Translations under genes and position numbers: made by a program | Notes under the pieces: model-generated | Database searches by the model: none | What the model was told of the DNA's origin: nothing | What the model saw: only the letters and a program-made list of their open reading frames with translations | Shown here: positions 33,666-43,152 of the stretch, in pieces | How the letters are laid out: the number at the start of each line of letters is the position of its first letter | Numbering within the stretch: position 1 is the first letter of the stretch | NCBI RefSeq assembly: GCF_001705515.1 | Contig: NZ_MDJS01000004.1 | Coordinates: forward strand, 558,001 to 622,000 | Direction of reading: 5' to 3' | DNA length: 64,000 nt | Origin: Mucilaginibacter sp. PPCGB 2223 | GTDB lineage: Bacteria > Bacteroidota > Bacteroidia > Sphingobacteriales > Sphingobacteriaceae

Positions 33666-34003
33666 ATAAAAAAGGAAGCAGAGATTAATTTAGTAACGCC
33701 CCGAAAGGACGGAGCATATATGACTTTACGACAAATGCAAGCGCCTGTACAAAAGTTTTATACTTGGCGATTGTTTTGCAATAAGATCAGTTAACCTCAA
33801 AATATTTTGGCTATAGGGATAGATACCAAATTATTTTGAGGAAAAGATACATCATTATTTTGAAAAACTCAAACGCTTACAAAAATTTTACTTAAAGTTG
33901 TTACACAAGTAACAAAACAGGGCATTATCCACTTTAATCGATAGCTATGATTGTAAGCACCGGCCCGATAATTTGAGTACCGAACTCTAAAATCAAGGCA
34001 AAT
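33666..34003. other. Intergenic region without recognisable gene
   Basis: About 340 bp, AT-rich. Three TTATTTTGA-like words occur (about 33800-33865). It probably holds the promoter of the acetyltransferase gene. Nothing else was recognised. Confidence 0.4.
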
Positions 34004-36493
34004 TTAATCCATCCCAATAGGTGCTCCCGGCGGCATCTCCAATGCCGGAGCAGGCTGAAATTTGCCAGGGTCTTTTTCAAATTCTTCTATCTGCTGCAAG
34101 CCGTAATACAAGGCTGCTTTTTGCCTCGGTTCGGCCGAAGCCTGTTTGGCAGCCATCCATTCTTTCAGTTCGTGAACTTTCAGCAATGCTTCACCCTTTA
34201 CATTGGCGGCCGCATTATTATCCGCCGCAAGGCCCAGCAGGTGTTTTAGCGTTAAATCGTCGACCAATATTTGCAATTCGCCTTTGTAACCAGGCACTGC
34301 AGGCGCTTTCCAGGTACTCTCCAGTATTTTATCTATCATGGCCATTAAACCTGGTCGTTTGGGGTCGCGGGCATTGTACTCAATTAAACGCGCGGCACGT
34401 TCGGCATCAAACAGGGTGGCCAGGGTATAATCGGCAGCGGTCTCTGCAGCGGCTATAGGGTCGAATGCCGAGCCGGTATGCCCGCCAAATGTTTCCACCG
34501 ATGAAGGGTAGCCGGTAGGGCGCGGCGGTATCTTTTCTATCAATGCTTCGGGCAGAGCCAGGGCATCGGGTGTTATGGTATTCATTACGGCATCAAAAGC
34601 ACGCCATTGCTCGGCAGGGTCAACTATTTGTGTCGTAACCTGCCCGTCGTTTTTAATGGCATGGGTATAGTATAAGCCGCCAATCGATTTGGCGGCGGCC
34701 AGCACCTGGTAACGGTGCAACAGGTACATAGGTACCAGCACTTCTTCGAGAGTTGCCATCGGCGAACCCTTTGGTATGGCTTTTTCCGAGAAATTATCCA
34801 GTATATGTTTGCGCACGGTCATCAGCTTATTCAGCTGATCGATTGGGTTGGCACCATCATCCCACTGGCTCGACATCGGGTGCACATCCAACGATGCATC
34901 CGGAGCATAAACAAAACCCTCACCTAAAGTTTTCCTGGTTATTTTATCCAGTTCGGCATCCTCGTTAGCGCCCTGGCCGAAATCTGAATACCCCCACATA
35001 ATGGCCCGTTTATCCCAGCCGCCTATACCTTTGGCATACACGTCTGATAGGTCTACCGTACCGTCGGCCTTCAGGCTAAACCTTGGGAAGGGGTAATCCA
35101 TTACCGACGAACGGTTATTGGGGCTTGCCGCAAAATTGTGCGTTAAGCCCAGCGTATGCCCAATCTCGTGCGCCGATAACTGACGGATACGCGCCAGCGC
35201 CATTTCTTCCATATCCTTTGGCACAGGCTTACCATCAATATACGGTTGTAACAATCCTTCGGCGATAAGGTAATCCTCGCGGTGACGGTCGGAACCAAGG
35301 GTTACCATACCTTTGATGATCTCACCCGTACGCGGGTCGATGTATGATGCCCCGTACGAAAATGCACGCGCTGGCTTGGCCGAGCGGTTTACCCAGTTAA
35401 CTATATTATAGCGGATATCCATCGGGTCGGCACCTTCGGGCAGTACTTTTACAATGAATGCATTTTTATAACCGGCGGCTTCAAACGCCTGGTTCCACCA
35501 CGAACCACCTTCAACCAAAGCTTTTTGTATTAATGGCGGCGCGCCACGGTCAATATAATATACGATGGGTTCGACCGGCTCGCTCACAGCTGCCAAAGGA
35601 TCCTTTTTAGCCAGGCGGTGGCGCTCAATAAAACGTTTTTCGAGCGGCTCGCTCATCGGCGCCGAAAAATCGAGATAACTAAACCCAAAATAACCGGCCC
35701 GAGGGTCGAATTTGCGGGGTTTATAATTACCGTCGGGCAATTCGACAAAACTTTGGTGCATGTTGACGGTAACCGAACTTGCATCGGGTGCTATATTACC
35801 GCGGCCATTCCCAGCAAAGGTAAGCACAGCCTCAAATTCGGTATTTTTAGGGAAATTTTTGGTATTATCCAGGTATACCGCCGAGCGGCTTTCGTCTACA
35901 CGGTAGCCGCCTCCCGCGTTAACCGCTCCCCTGCCGCGCGACGCCGCCGCGCTGCCCGCGTTAGCCGAACCGCTACCGATGCGGTCGCCTATTTTCTGCG
36001 CGTCGCGAATAATGAAAGGCGTCAGGTCTACCAGTACCTTATCACCTTCTACAGCAACAGGCGCAAAACCAAAGATGATGGATTTTGCAAAAGCGTTCTC
36101 TACATCCTGCTGCTCATCGGCGCTGCCTTTAACCGAGCGGTATTTTAAATTGGGCTCTAACAGAAATATTTTAGGCCCTACTTTGATGAATTTAGCCAAC
36201 TCGGCCGACGCCTGCCCACGCTCGGCGCCCCCGTTACCAATACCATCAACCAGGGCACTGAAGTACAGAAACTCCTTGTTAAACTGGTTTTCATCAACCT
36301 CAAGGTAGATTTTCCCTGTCTTATAATCGTAAAAAAAGGTGAAAAAGCCTTCGTACTTTTTGAGATTTTGCGTGAAGGATTCGATGCTGGCTGCCGGGCG
36401 GGTTTCGCCTGCGGGGCGGCTGCCATCAGCCCGCTGGGCAAAGCATTGGCCGCAAAACAGCATGACTGCAACTATTGGTATAAATAGTTTCAT
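34004..36493 (-). CDS. Large secreted zinc-dependent metalloprotease (DUF5117/DUF4953 type)
   Basis: 829 aa. A signal peptide (IPIVAVMLFCGQCFAQ) precedes the DUF5118/DUF5117-like N-terminal region (FYDYKTGKIYLEVDENQFNKEFLY, then HQSFVELPDGNYKPRKFDPRAGYFG). The catalytic site is SAHEIGHTLGLTHNFAASPNNRSSVMDYP: HExxHxxGLxH, a metzincin-type zinc motif with a downstream Met-turn-like SVMDYP. The late conserved IPPRPTGYPSSVETFGGHTGSAFDP follows. Family members are abundant secreted Bacteroidota proteins of unknown substrate. A decayed fragment of a paralogue lies downstream. Confidence 0.93.
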   Translation of the reverse strand: MKLFIPIVAVMLFCGQCFAQRADGSRPAGETRPAASIESFTQNLKKYEGFFTFFYDYKTGKIYLEVDENQFNKEFLYFSALVDGIGNGGAERGQASAELAKFIKVGPKIFLLEPNLKYRSVKGSADEQQDVENAFAKSIIFGFAPVAVEGDKVLVDLTPFIIRDAQKIGDRIGSGSANAGSAAASRGRGAVNAGGGYRVDESRSAVYLDNTKNFPKNTEFEAVLTFAGNGRGNIAPDASSVTVNMHQSFVELPDGNYKPRKFDPRAGYFGFSYLDFSAPMSEPLEKRFIERHRLAKKDPLAAVSEPVEPIVYYIDRGAPPLIQKALVEGGSWWNQAFEAAGYKNAFIVKVLPEGADPMDIRYNIVNWVNRSAKPARAFSYGASYIDPRTGEIIKGMVTLGSDRHREDYLIAEGLLQPYIDGKPVPKDMEEMALARIRQLSAHEIGHTLGLTHNFAASPNNRSSVMDYPFPRFSLKADGTVDLSDVYAKGIGGWDKRAIMWGYSDFGQGANEDAELDKITRKTLGEGFVYAPDASLDVHPMSSQWDDGANPIDQLNKLMTVRKHILDNFSEKAIPKGSPMATLEEVLVPMYLLHRYQVLAAAKSIGGLYYTHAIKNDGQVTTQIVDPAEQWRAFDAVMNTITPDALALPEALIEKIPPRPTGYPSSVETFGGHTGSAFDPIAAAETAADYTLATLFDAERAARLIEYNARDPKRPGLMAMIDKILESTWKAPAVPGYKGELQILVDDLTLKHLLGLAADNNAAANVKGEALLKVHELKEWMAAKQASAEPRQKAALYYGLQQIEEFEKDPGKFQPAPALEMPPGAPIGMD

Positions 36494-36740
36494 GTTATGA
36501 TAATGTTATGATGTCAGTTAGTAAAAGCCTAAATATAATCAATAACGGGTATAAATTTCAATTCTATTGAAATTGTTGCACTGAACCTGGACCTGTGGAT
36601 CGGGTACTATGTAATTTATGGGGACTGACAATGAGCCAGGCGATCGAACCAAAACCCGAGGCTCAAACCGCAGCATGGCCCATGAGCAGACGAGCACCTC
36701 CCGAAAGGCGGGCCCGGGATTAACTATGCCAATTAAAAAA

Positions 36741-36968
36741 TCACGAGGCTTCGCTGATCAAAGCCATCAGCATCTCAAAAGTTTCATGGCATGGCAGATA
36801 ACGTTGGGTTGCATCGGTACTGGTATTTAAGTAGATGCGGCTTTTGCCGGAGCCGCTGATGGTTAAAAAATCTTTGAGATTTTTTATATGGGTGATATTG
36901 TGAATGTTTACGAGGGTAGTTACATCCTGCCCGTTATCGGGTACGGTTACGGTTATCCAGCCTTTCAT
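36741..36968 (-). CDS. Small conserved protein of unknown function
   Basis: 75 aa, MKGWITVTVPDNGQDVTTLVNIHNITHIKNLKDFLTISGSG..., ending CHETFEMLMALISEAS. The pattern of a short beta sheet (ITVTV, TLVNIHNITHI, FLTIS, SRIYLNT) followed by one helix resembles FlbD-like small proteins, but that is a weak resemblance and no motility genes are nearby. Divergent from rsgA; the 247 bp downstream of it (36494-36740) hold nothing recognised. Confidence 0.6.
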   Translation of the reverse strand: MKGWITVTVPDNGQDVTTLVNIHNITHIKNLKDFLTISGSGKSRIYLNTSTDATQRYLPCHETFEMLMALISEAS

Positions 36969-37037
36969 CTATAAATCAAATTGAATTTGACAGACAAATT
37001 TATTGTTTCGAAGTTATTATCAAAGCAACTCTCGAAA

Positions 37038-37064
37038 TTGTTATATTTCATAATCATATCTTTG
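37038..37064 (+). promoter_or_regulatory. Promoter of rsgA, predicting a leaderless or near-leaderless mRNA
   Basis: TATCTTTG at 37057-37064 is an exact TAnnTTTG -7 box; TTG at 37038-37040 is 16 bp upstream. The ATG begins at 37071, about where transcription should start. Confidence 0.6.
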
Positions 37065-37070
37065 CCGCAC

Positions 37071-37991
37071 ATGCAGGGAACAGTTACAAAATCAACCGGA
37101 AGCTGGTACGAGGTGCTTACACCCGATGGCCGCAGGCTTGACTGCCGCATAAAAGGCAAGTTCAGGATCAAAGGCATTACCACTACTAACCCCATTGCCG
37201 TTGGCGATCAGGTTGATTTTGAAATGGAGCCCGAGCAGGAAACCGGGGTAATTACTACCCTGCACGAGCGCAGAAACTATATCATCCGCAAATCCATCAA
37301 CCTGTCGCGTCAGGCGCAGATCATCGCCGCCAACCTCGATCAGGCTTTCCTGGTGGTCACACTCGCCTCGCCGCGGACATCGTTGGGCTTTATCGATCGT
37401 TTCCTGGTAACGGCCGAAGCTTATCATATCCCGGCAAAGCTGGTGTTTAATAAGCTCGACCTGTTTAGCGATGAGGGCCTGGAAGTTTTGGCAGCTTACC
37501 GCGAAGTTTATGAAAAACTCGGTTATCACTGTTACCAGGTTTCGGCATTGACCGGTACACATATCGATGAACTCATAGTCGATTTGAAGGACAAAGTAAG
37601 TTTGTTTTCAGGACATTCGGGCGTAGGTAAATCGACATTGATCAACCAGATATTACCTGATCTTAACCTGCGTACCAACCAGGTATCCGACTGGCACGAC
37701 AAGGGCATGCATACGACAACCTTTGCCGAAATGTTCGAGCTGCCACAGGGCGGGGCAATCATCGATACGCCGGGTATACGCGAGTTAGGTATTGTAGATA
37801 TTGAAAAAGCTGAGCTTGGCGGGCTTTTCCCTGAGATAAGGCAATACATGGAGCATTGCCGCTTTAAGAATTGCCGCCATATTAACGAACCCGGTTGCGC
37901 CGTTATAGCCGCGGTTGAGAGCGGTGATATTGAGCCATCGCGATACGACAGTTATGTGAGCATTTACCACGGTTACGATACCCGCGCTTAG
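37071..37991 (+). CDS. rsgA: Ribosome small subunit-dependent GTPase RsgA
   Basis: 306 aa from MQGTVTKSTGSWYEVL; a frame open from 36981 would run through the promoter. An N-terminal OB fold (about 1-70) is followed by a circularly permuted GTPase: G4 NKLD (127-130) comes before the P-loop GHSGVGKS (181-188) and G3 DTPG (232-235). A C-terminal zinc site uses Cys263, Cys268, His270 and Cys276 (EHCRFKNCRHINEPGC). RsgA acts in late 30S subunit maturation. Its 3' end abuts the converging lipoprotein gene. Confidence 0.96.
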   Translation: MQGTVTKSTGSWYEVLTPDGRRLDCRIKGKFRIKGITTTNPIAVGDQVDFEMEPEQETGVITTLHERRNYIIRKSINLSRQAQIIAANLDQAFLVVTLASPRTSLGFIDRFLVTAEAYHIPAKLVFNKLDLFSDEGLEVLAAYREVYEKLGYHCYQVSALTGTHIDELIVDLKDKVSLFSGHSGVGKSTLINQILPDLNLRTNQVSDWHDKGMHTTTFAEMFELPQGGAIIDTPGIRELGIVDIEKAELGGLFPEIRQYMEHCRFKNCRHINEPGCAVIAAVESGDIEPSRYDSYVSIYHGYDTRA

Positions 37992-40337
37992 TTATTTCGC
38001 CACAATGAAATCTTTCAGGTAACTGCACTCGCTCACCGCTTTTTTGTAGAAAGCGGTCTTCCGATAATTGGTCTTCAGATCGGTAAAGAGATCATTACCC
38101 CGCAGCTGCAGCTGAAAGGCTTTCGTCAGTTCATCAAAATCCGGCACGCCGTATAGTGGCTCAACGGCCTGCTTTTGCCGGCATTTGGCTGCCATAAAGG
38201 TGCATTTGGCTTTAAATTCGGTGGTTTTTGAAAACCGGCGGGCTATCATAAAATACTCCTCGGCATTGAGCGCCTTCACGTAGTCGGCATCGTAATAATT
38301 TTTTGCCGGCCGGCAAAAATCGTATGCCGACCATCTGTACGAGATCAAATACCACGCATTGCCATAGTGCGAGGTGTTGTACAGCCCGGTGGCCATTTTA
38401 TAATAATAGGAAGCCGCGTTAGCAGGGTCTGTTTTTAGCTTCTGCTGCAAATCGGCCATGGCTTGCGCAAACTGTAGTTTGTTATAGCCTTTGGCCTTAC
38501 CGTAAATGTATACTTTAGGGTAATCGTTAACCAGCTCGATAAACGGATCGGCCTTGGTATCGGCATTTACACTATCGATCATTTTGGGGTCGGCACGCTT
38601 AAACGCGCTGACGGCCCGGGCGTACTGGTGCTCACGCAGGTAAGTTGTGCCTAATAGTTCGTAAAAAGAATCAGGCTTGCGTAATACCCTGCCCATTAAA
38701 AAGGTGACATATGGGTTAGGCGGCGAAACTGTTTTCCAGCGGATAAGGGTACGAAGATTATCAGAGTGCAGATCCGTTTGCCAAAAACCGGCCGAAGGCG
38801 TATTGGCCAGCGCAAGGGCAGCCATGGTAGTGTCCTGCTGTTTCAGGTAAACCGGTGCCAGCACGGCTTGGTAAAAATCGCGTTCGGCATTGGCAAAAGG
38901 CGATGGCCTAAACCCATCCCAGGTTGTTTTTATACTATCCGATTTTATCTCGGCCCGGGCTTTTTTATCCAGCCACTGTAACGATGGCAGTAAAATGGCT
39001 TCATTAACCCGGTTATATTTTTGGATGCTTCGTGCCATTAGCAGCAGTTGCACAATATGCTTCTGGTCTTCGAACCGTGGTTTCAGGTTTTGCCCGTATA
39101 GAGTTTTCAGCAATGCCGAGCCCTCATCGATATTGCCTTCCATCCAGGCCATATACGCTGCTACCAAAGTGCCCATAGCCGGGTCGGGGTATTTTTTTTC
39201 GGCGGCCACTTGCCTGGCAAAAGCCTTAACCTGCTCAACATATTGCGGCGCGCGGTTGGGTTTAACACCGCGCATGGTCGCATCAAAATCGTATACGGGG
39301 ATGTCGTCTTTATAGAGTTTTCCGGTAAGGTACTTTTCTTCCAGCTTATTTACTTCGCGCGTAAGCAGCACAGCAACCATAGGCGATGCCGGTGCAAGTT
39401 CGTATACTTTTTTCAGGGGCTCAATATCCGGCCCGGATTGCATAAAGCCATCTATTGCAAAAATATTGGCACGCTCGGCAGCGTTAGTGGCAAGCTGCAC
39501 CAATACCGTGGCCTTAACGCCTGTTGCCCGGTAGTTGCGATAGGCCTGCAAGCGCCGCTCGGGATATTGGGCAAATACTTTCGAAAACAAGTAAGCGGCC
39601 TGGATGGTATCTTTCAACCAGCGTAACTCGCCGGCCTTTAAAGCCATTGCCCAGCCTTTTACGTGACTTGCCGAACTGATCGGCGCCAGGTATTTATCAT
39701 AAACCACACTGGCTTGCTGGTAGCTCGCACCATAGTGCAGCAGGCGCTGCGCCTGGTAATAGTAACGCAGCTGGATAAACTTATCTTTCTCCTGCGTTGC
39801 CAGCGTAAATGCCTGCGCACCCTGGGTACGTAAACCAACGGTATCCATTGGCGTAGGTTCCCACGCGCGTGCCTCTACATTGGCTATCTTTTCAACGCTT
39901 TTAGCAAAGCGGTAATACTTCAACGCGCTTTTATTTGCAAAAACAGCTTTCAAAAAAGTGTTGGGTGCTAAACTATCGGGTAAGTTGCCTTTTTGGTTAA
40001 GATAGCCGTTGTATAAAACCGAATCGGTTTTGGTATCCAGCTTATACATAGCTTTTTCGGCATCGGCAGCCCGAACGTTTTTACCCAGGTAAGCGGCCCA
40101 TTCGTCGGCGTTGATTTCCCGCTCGCTGGCTGGTTCCTGGTCTTCGTAGGTAAACAGTTCGCTGGTGTACCTGAAAGCGCTGTACTCACGGTCATTCTGA
40201 ATGTTATTATTAAAGAACGAGACGTAATAATCGTATGGGTCGACCTCCGGCCCGCAGGCAAAAATAATCACAATGAAAGCAAAAAAGCAGCCAGTAAAAC
40301 TAACGCAATAAATAACCGGTTTTTTCCAATTCATCAT
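37992..40337 (-). CDS. Large helical lipoprotein of unknown function
   Basis: 781 aa. The N-terminal signal FTGCFFAFIVIIFACGPEVDPYDYY has a lipobox ending at the FAC cysteine. The rest is almost entirely helical with repeated Ala/Tyr/Leu patterns (QLRYYYQAQRLLHYGASYQQASVVY, AYLFSKVFAQYPERRLQAYRNY, YARAVSAFKRADPKM, SYYYKMATGLYNTSHYGNAWY), suggesting TPR/SEL1-like solenoid repeats. Its 5' end overlaps the upstream lipoprotein gene by 38 bp, so the two are surely cotranscribed and probably work together at the cell envelope. No named family recognised. Confidence 0.8.
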   Translation of the reverse strand: MMNWKKPVIYCVSFTGCFFAFIVIIFACGPEVDPYDYYVSFFNNNIQNDREYSAFRYTSELFTYEDQEPASEREINADEWAAYLGKNVRAADAEKAMYKLDTKTDSVLYNGYLNQKGNLPDSLAPNTFLKAVFANKSALKYYRFAKSVEKIANVEARAWEPTPMDTVGLRTQGAQAFTLATQEKDKFIQLRYYYQAQRLLHYGASYQQASVVYDKYLAPISSASHVKGWAMALKAGELRWLKDTIQAAYLFSKVFAQYPERRLQAYRNYRATGVKATVLVQLATNAAERANIFAIDGFMQSGPDIEPLKKVYELAPASPMVAVLLTREVNKLEEKYLTGKLYKDDIPVYDFDATMRGVKPNRAPQYVEQVKAFARQVAAEKKYPDPAMGTLVAAYMAWMEGNIDEGSALLKTLYGQNLKPRFEDQKHIVQLLLMARSIQKYNRVNEAILLPSLQWLDKKARAEIKSDSIKTTWDGFRPSPFANAERDFYQAVLAPVYLKQQDTTMAALALANTPSAGFWQTDLHSDNLRTLIRWKTVSPPNPYVTFLMGRVLRKPDSFYELLGTTYLREHQYARAVSAFKRADPKMIDSVNADTKADPFIELVNDYPKVYIYGKAKGYNKLQFAQAMADLQQKLKTDPANAASYYYKMATGLYNTSHYGNAWYLISYRWSAYDFCRPAKNYYDADYVKALNAEEYFMIARRFSKTTEFKAKCTFMAAKCRQKQAVEPLYGVPDFDELTKAFQLQLRGNDLFTDLKTNYRKTAFYKKAVSECSYLKDFIVAK

Positions 40338-41322
40338 ATGTATAGTTCTTCAATACAGGTTCGTCCAAATGAAACCAGATCAGGTTCAGGGTATCCTGCC
40401 TGATGTAATGCGAAAGATAGCCGGCGGCCGAACACAGATCAGCTGCCGGGGCGCTTTCCCATCGCACCACATCATTTTTCTTTAAACCGTATTCGGGCAG
40501 GTCTGTTTTGGCCGCATACAGGTTATTACCTTGCGACTGAAATTTATCCTGTGCGTTTAAATTACCAAAATTTATTCGTTTGGCAATGCCTATATACACC
40601 TTATCGCGAAAAGCTACCGCCCAGCTAAACAAAGGCAAACCGACGTCCATCTTCACCGGGTAACTGCTTAAATTATCGCCAAGGTACTTCTTCAATTCGC
40701 TTAGTTCGATGATCGAGTTCTGATCGCCGTACTTACGCAGGTTACCCATATTATAACACATCAGCATAACCCGGTTAACAGGCGGCACGCCGCTGTTGTG
40801 CAGGTTTTTCACCTGGTGCAGCCGTAACGTTGCCGACAAGGTTTTATGCTGTAGTAAAGGCTTTAATTGGGTAAGCAGGTAAAAATAATTATCGCGGGTT
40901 TCGGCAGTCCAGTCGCAGTCCATCTGTAGTTCGGGATAGCTGCTTTTACCGGCCTGGCTCACCTTGCCATCAACAAAGTGCACTATTTTGCGGGCCAGAT
41001 CCGTCAGCTGTATTTGGCTCATCCCTCGCAAAGCATTATTGACGATAAATACCACGGGCACGATGGCGATGGTATCGGGCAGCTTATTTTCAAAACTAAC
41101 AGGCGATACGGGTACCCGGTTTAGGCCAGCGTCATCCATATCAACGTCCATTATCCGTACATAGAGCCTACGGCTTTGCAATTTTTGCAGGAAGGCGTTC
41201 TCTGTTGCATTTTGGCGGTAAACAGTTTTCCAATAATAAAAGGCATTGTTTACCTTTCTGCCGGGTTTGCAGCTAACCATTAATAGTATCGGTAATAACA
41301 AAAAAATGGCCCGGCGCATCAA
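40300..41322 (-). CDS. Lipoprotein with a DUF3142-like / glycoside-hydrolase-like barrel
   Basis: 340 aa. A lipoprotein signal (FLLLPILLMVSC) is followed by FYYWKTVYRQN, RLYVRIMDVDMDD and TIAIVPVVFIVNNAL. The centre resembles a TIM-barrel hydrolase: ELQMDCDWTAETRDNYFYLLTQLKPLL, LSATLRLHQVKNL, RVMLMCYNMGNL and KMDVGLPLFSWAVAF, in the order of DUF3142 proteins (QxDxD / LS-T / MxYxMG / GLPLY). Activity is inferred, and whether the Asp pair is catalytic is unknown. First gene of a two-gene operon with the helical lipoprotein; divergent from dtd. Confidence 0.75.
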   Translation of the reverse strand: MMRRAIFLLLPILLMVSCKPGRKVNNAFYYWKTVYRQNATENAFLQKLQSRRLYVRIMDVDMDDAGLNRVPVSPVSFENKLPDTIAIVPVVFIVNNALRGMSQIQLTDLARKIVHFVDGKVSQAGKSSYPELQMDCDWTAETRDNYFYLLTQLKPLLQHKTLSATLRLHQVKNLHNSGVPPVNRVMLMCYNMGNLRKYGDQNSIIELSELKKYLGDNLSSYPVKMDVGLPLFSWAVAFRDKVYIGIAKRINFGNLNAQDKFQSQGNNLYAAKTDLPEYGLKKNDVVRWESAPAADLCSAAGYLSHYIRQDTLNLIWFHLDEPVLKNYTYDELEKTGYLLR

Positions 41323-41358
41323 CCAAAGTTATTTATTTAAAGCTTTAAGCCAAATAAA

Positions 41359-41817
41359 ATGAGAGCTGTTATACAAAGGGTAACACATGCAAGCTGTGTG
41401 GTCGACGGTAAGGTTACAGGCGAAATTCAAACCGGGTTGCTGGTAGTTTTAGGTGTTGAAGATGCAGATACCACCGAAGACCTCGACTGGCTGGCCGGTA
41501 AACTGGTTAACCTGCGCATTTTTGGCGATGAGAATGGTTTGATGAATAAGGCCCTGACCGATGTTGGCGGCAATATCCTGCTCATATCGCAATTCACGCT
41601 GTTTGCGCAAACAAAAAAGGGAAACCGCCCCTCGTTCATCCGTGCTGCACGTCCCGATAAAGCCATCCCGATGTATGAGCAGATGATAGCCACCCTGTCA
41701 AAATTACTGGGCAAAAAAATAGCGACTGGAATATTCGCCGCCGACATGAAAGTAAGCCTGCTGAACGATGGCCCGGTAACAATTATTATGGATACTAAGG
41801 ATAAAGACAACCACTAA
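41359..41817 (+). CDS. dtd: D-aminoacyl-tRNA deacylase
   Basis: 152 aa, standard length. Hydrolyses D-amino acids mischarged on tRNA. Both family motifs are present: LLISQFTLFAQTKKGNRPSF (SQFTL) and LLNDGPVTIIMDT (Gly-cis-Pro of GPVT). MRAVIQRVTHASCVVDGK is the canonical start. The MazG-like gene follows 14 bp later, so the two small house-cleaning enzymes are probably cotranscribed. Confidence 0.97.
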   Translation: MRAVIQRVTHASCVVDGKVTGEIQTGLLVVLGVEDADTTEDLDWLAGKLVNLRIFGDENGLMNKALTDVGGNILLISQFTLFAQTKKGNRPSFIRAARPDKAIPMYEQMIATLSKLLGKKIATGIFAADMKVSLLNDGPVTIIMDTKDKDNH

Positions 41818-41831
41818 TTAAACTCGTGCTT

Positions 41832-42158
41832 ATGACTATCAAAGAAGCTCAATCTCTTGTCGACAACTGGATCAACACTACCGGCATCCGCTACTTTAAC
41901 GAATTGACCAATACCGCCATTTTGATGGAAGAGGTTGGCGAAGTGGCCCGCATTATGGCGCGGCGATACGGCGAGCAATCGTTCAAAAAATCGGATGAAG
42001 CGGTCGACCTGGGCGATGAAATGGCCGATGTGCTTTTTGTACTCATCTGCCTGGCCAACCAAACCGGTATCGACCTCACCGAGGCCCTCGAAAAAAATAT
42101 GATCAAAAAAAATATCCGCGATGCCGAACGGCATAAGAACAACGAGAAGCTAAAGTAA
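41832..42158 (+). CDS. MazG-like nucleotide pyrophosphohydrolase
   Basis: 108 aa from ATG 41832 (a GTG two codons upstream is in frame). All-alpha NTP-pyrophosphatase motifs: ILMEEVGEVARIMARRYG (ExxE-type metal site) and KSDEAVDLGDEMADVLFVLICLANQTGIDL (ExxxD metal site with DEMADVL). Such enzymes hydrolyse noncanonical or excess NTPs to NMP and pyrophosphate. Short single-domain form. Substrate unknown. Confidence 0.92.
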   Translation: MTIKEAQSLVDNWINTTGIRYFNELTNTAILMEEVGEVARIMARRYGEQSFKKSDEAVDLGDEMADVLFVLICLANQTGIDLTEALEKNMIKKNIRDAERHKNNEKLK

Positions 42159-42235
42159 GCACTTATTTAATTTCGTGCTATTCAATTTATGGAATCAGGC
42201 CGGTTATCGTATCCTATTACAAAAACCTGATCGTC

Positions 42236-43138
42236 ATGAAAAAAATAGCAGCACTTTGTATTGTTATCACTTATTTTACTTCCTGCAGCGATGGTGCGCA
42301 TCATAAAGGCCAGGCGGTTTCCGCAGCGTACGACCGGGTTGCACCGGCACCGATGGTTAAAGCGGATAAAGAAGAGCCGCCAGCTAAAAAAACCACTTCA
42401 GATGCGGTAGCTTTTGCAGATGTTAAAATGGCGCCGCCCCAGGTACAGCAGGTTTCGACAGATACGTCGAAAAAAATAACCAAGGAAGGCGAGATACGCT
42501 TTGAGACAGCCGACGTGGCCCTTACACGCAAACGTATCATTCAAAACGTTCAGAAACTTGGCGGCTACGTATCCGAAGATAACCAATCCAAGAATGAAGG
42601 CTCGAACAGCAAGGAGTATAATTTAAAAGTACGCGTACCTGCAAAAAACTTCGATAAACTTTTAGACACAGTAGCTGATGCCGCTGATCAGATCGACAGC
42701 AAGAACATCAACATTAAAGATGTGACAACTGAATATATCGACACCAAAACCCGGCTCGACAATAAAAAGAAGTTAGAAGACCGTTACCTGCAATTGCTCA
42801 ACAAAGCCAATAAAATGAGCGATATGCTGCAGATAGAAGGGAAGCTTGAAGAAATCAGGAGCGATATCGAATCGACCCAGGGCCAGCTGAATTACATGGC
42901 AAAGCAGGTTGCCTACAGCTCGCTGGATATCACTTTCTATTCTTTATCAGTAGCGCCAAAAAACGAAACAAGTATAGGTTTCAGGTTTAAACAGGCGCTC
43001 TCGGATGGCTGGGATTGTTTACAAACCTTGTTTTTTGGCTCAATAGCCGTTTGGCCGGTACTGATCATTTTATTTTTAGTTTTTATATGGCTGAGGAAGC
43101 GCATAAAAAACCGGAGAGTCGCTCCGGAATCGGCATAA
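42236..43138 (+). CDS. DUF4349 family lipoprotein
   Basis: 300 aa. Lipobox ending YFTSCSDG (Cys17). A Pro/Lys linker is followed by the DUF4349 core: KEGEIRFETADVALTRKRIIQNVQKLGGYVSEDNQS, KVRVPAKNFDKLLD, then a coiled coil (KTRLDNKKKLEDRYLQLLNKANKMSDMLQIEGKLEEIRSDIESTQGQL), then one C-terminal transmembrane helix (FFGSIAVWPVLIILFLVFIWLR) with a basic tail. Having both a lipobox and a membrane helix suggests it is held in the inner membrane with the coiled coil in the periplasm. Function unknown. Confidence 0.9.
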   Translation: MKKIAALCIVITYFTSCSDGAHHKGQAVSAAYDRVAPAPMVKADKEEPPAKKTTSDAVAFADVKMAPPQVQQVSTDTSKKITKEGEIRFETADVALTRKRIIQNVQKLGGYVSEDNQSKNEGSNSKEYNLKVRVPAKNFDKLLDTVADAADQIDSKNINIKDVTTEYIDTKTRLDNKKKLEDRYLQLLNKANKMSDMLQIEGKLEEIRSDIESTQGQLNYMAKQVAYSSLDITFYSLSVAPKNETSIGFRFKQALSDGWDCLQTLFFGSIAVWPVLIILFLVFIWLRKRIKNRRVAPESA

Positions 43139-43152
43139 CAAAACAGGTTTTG

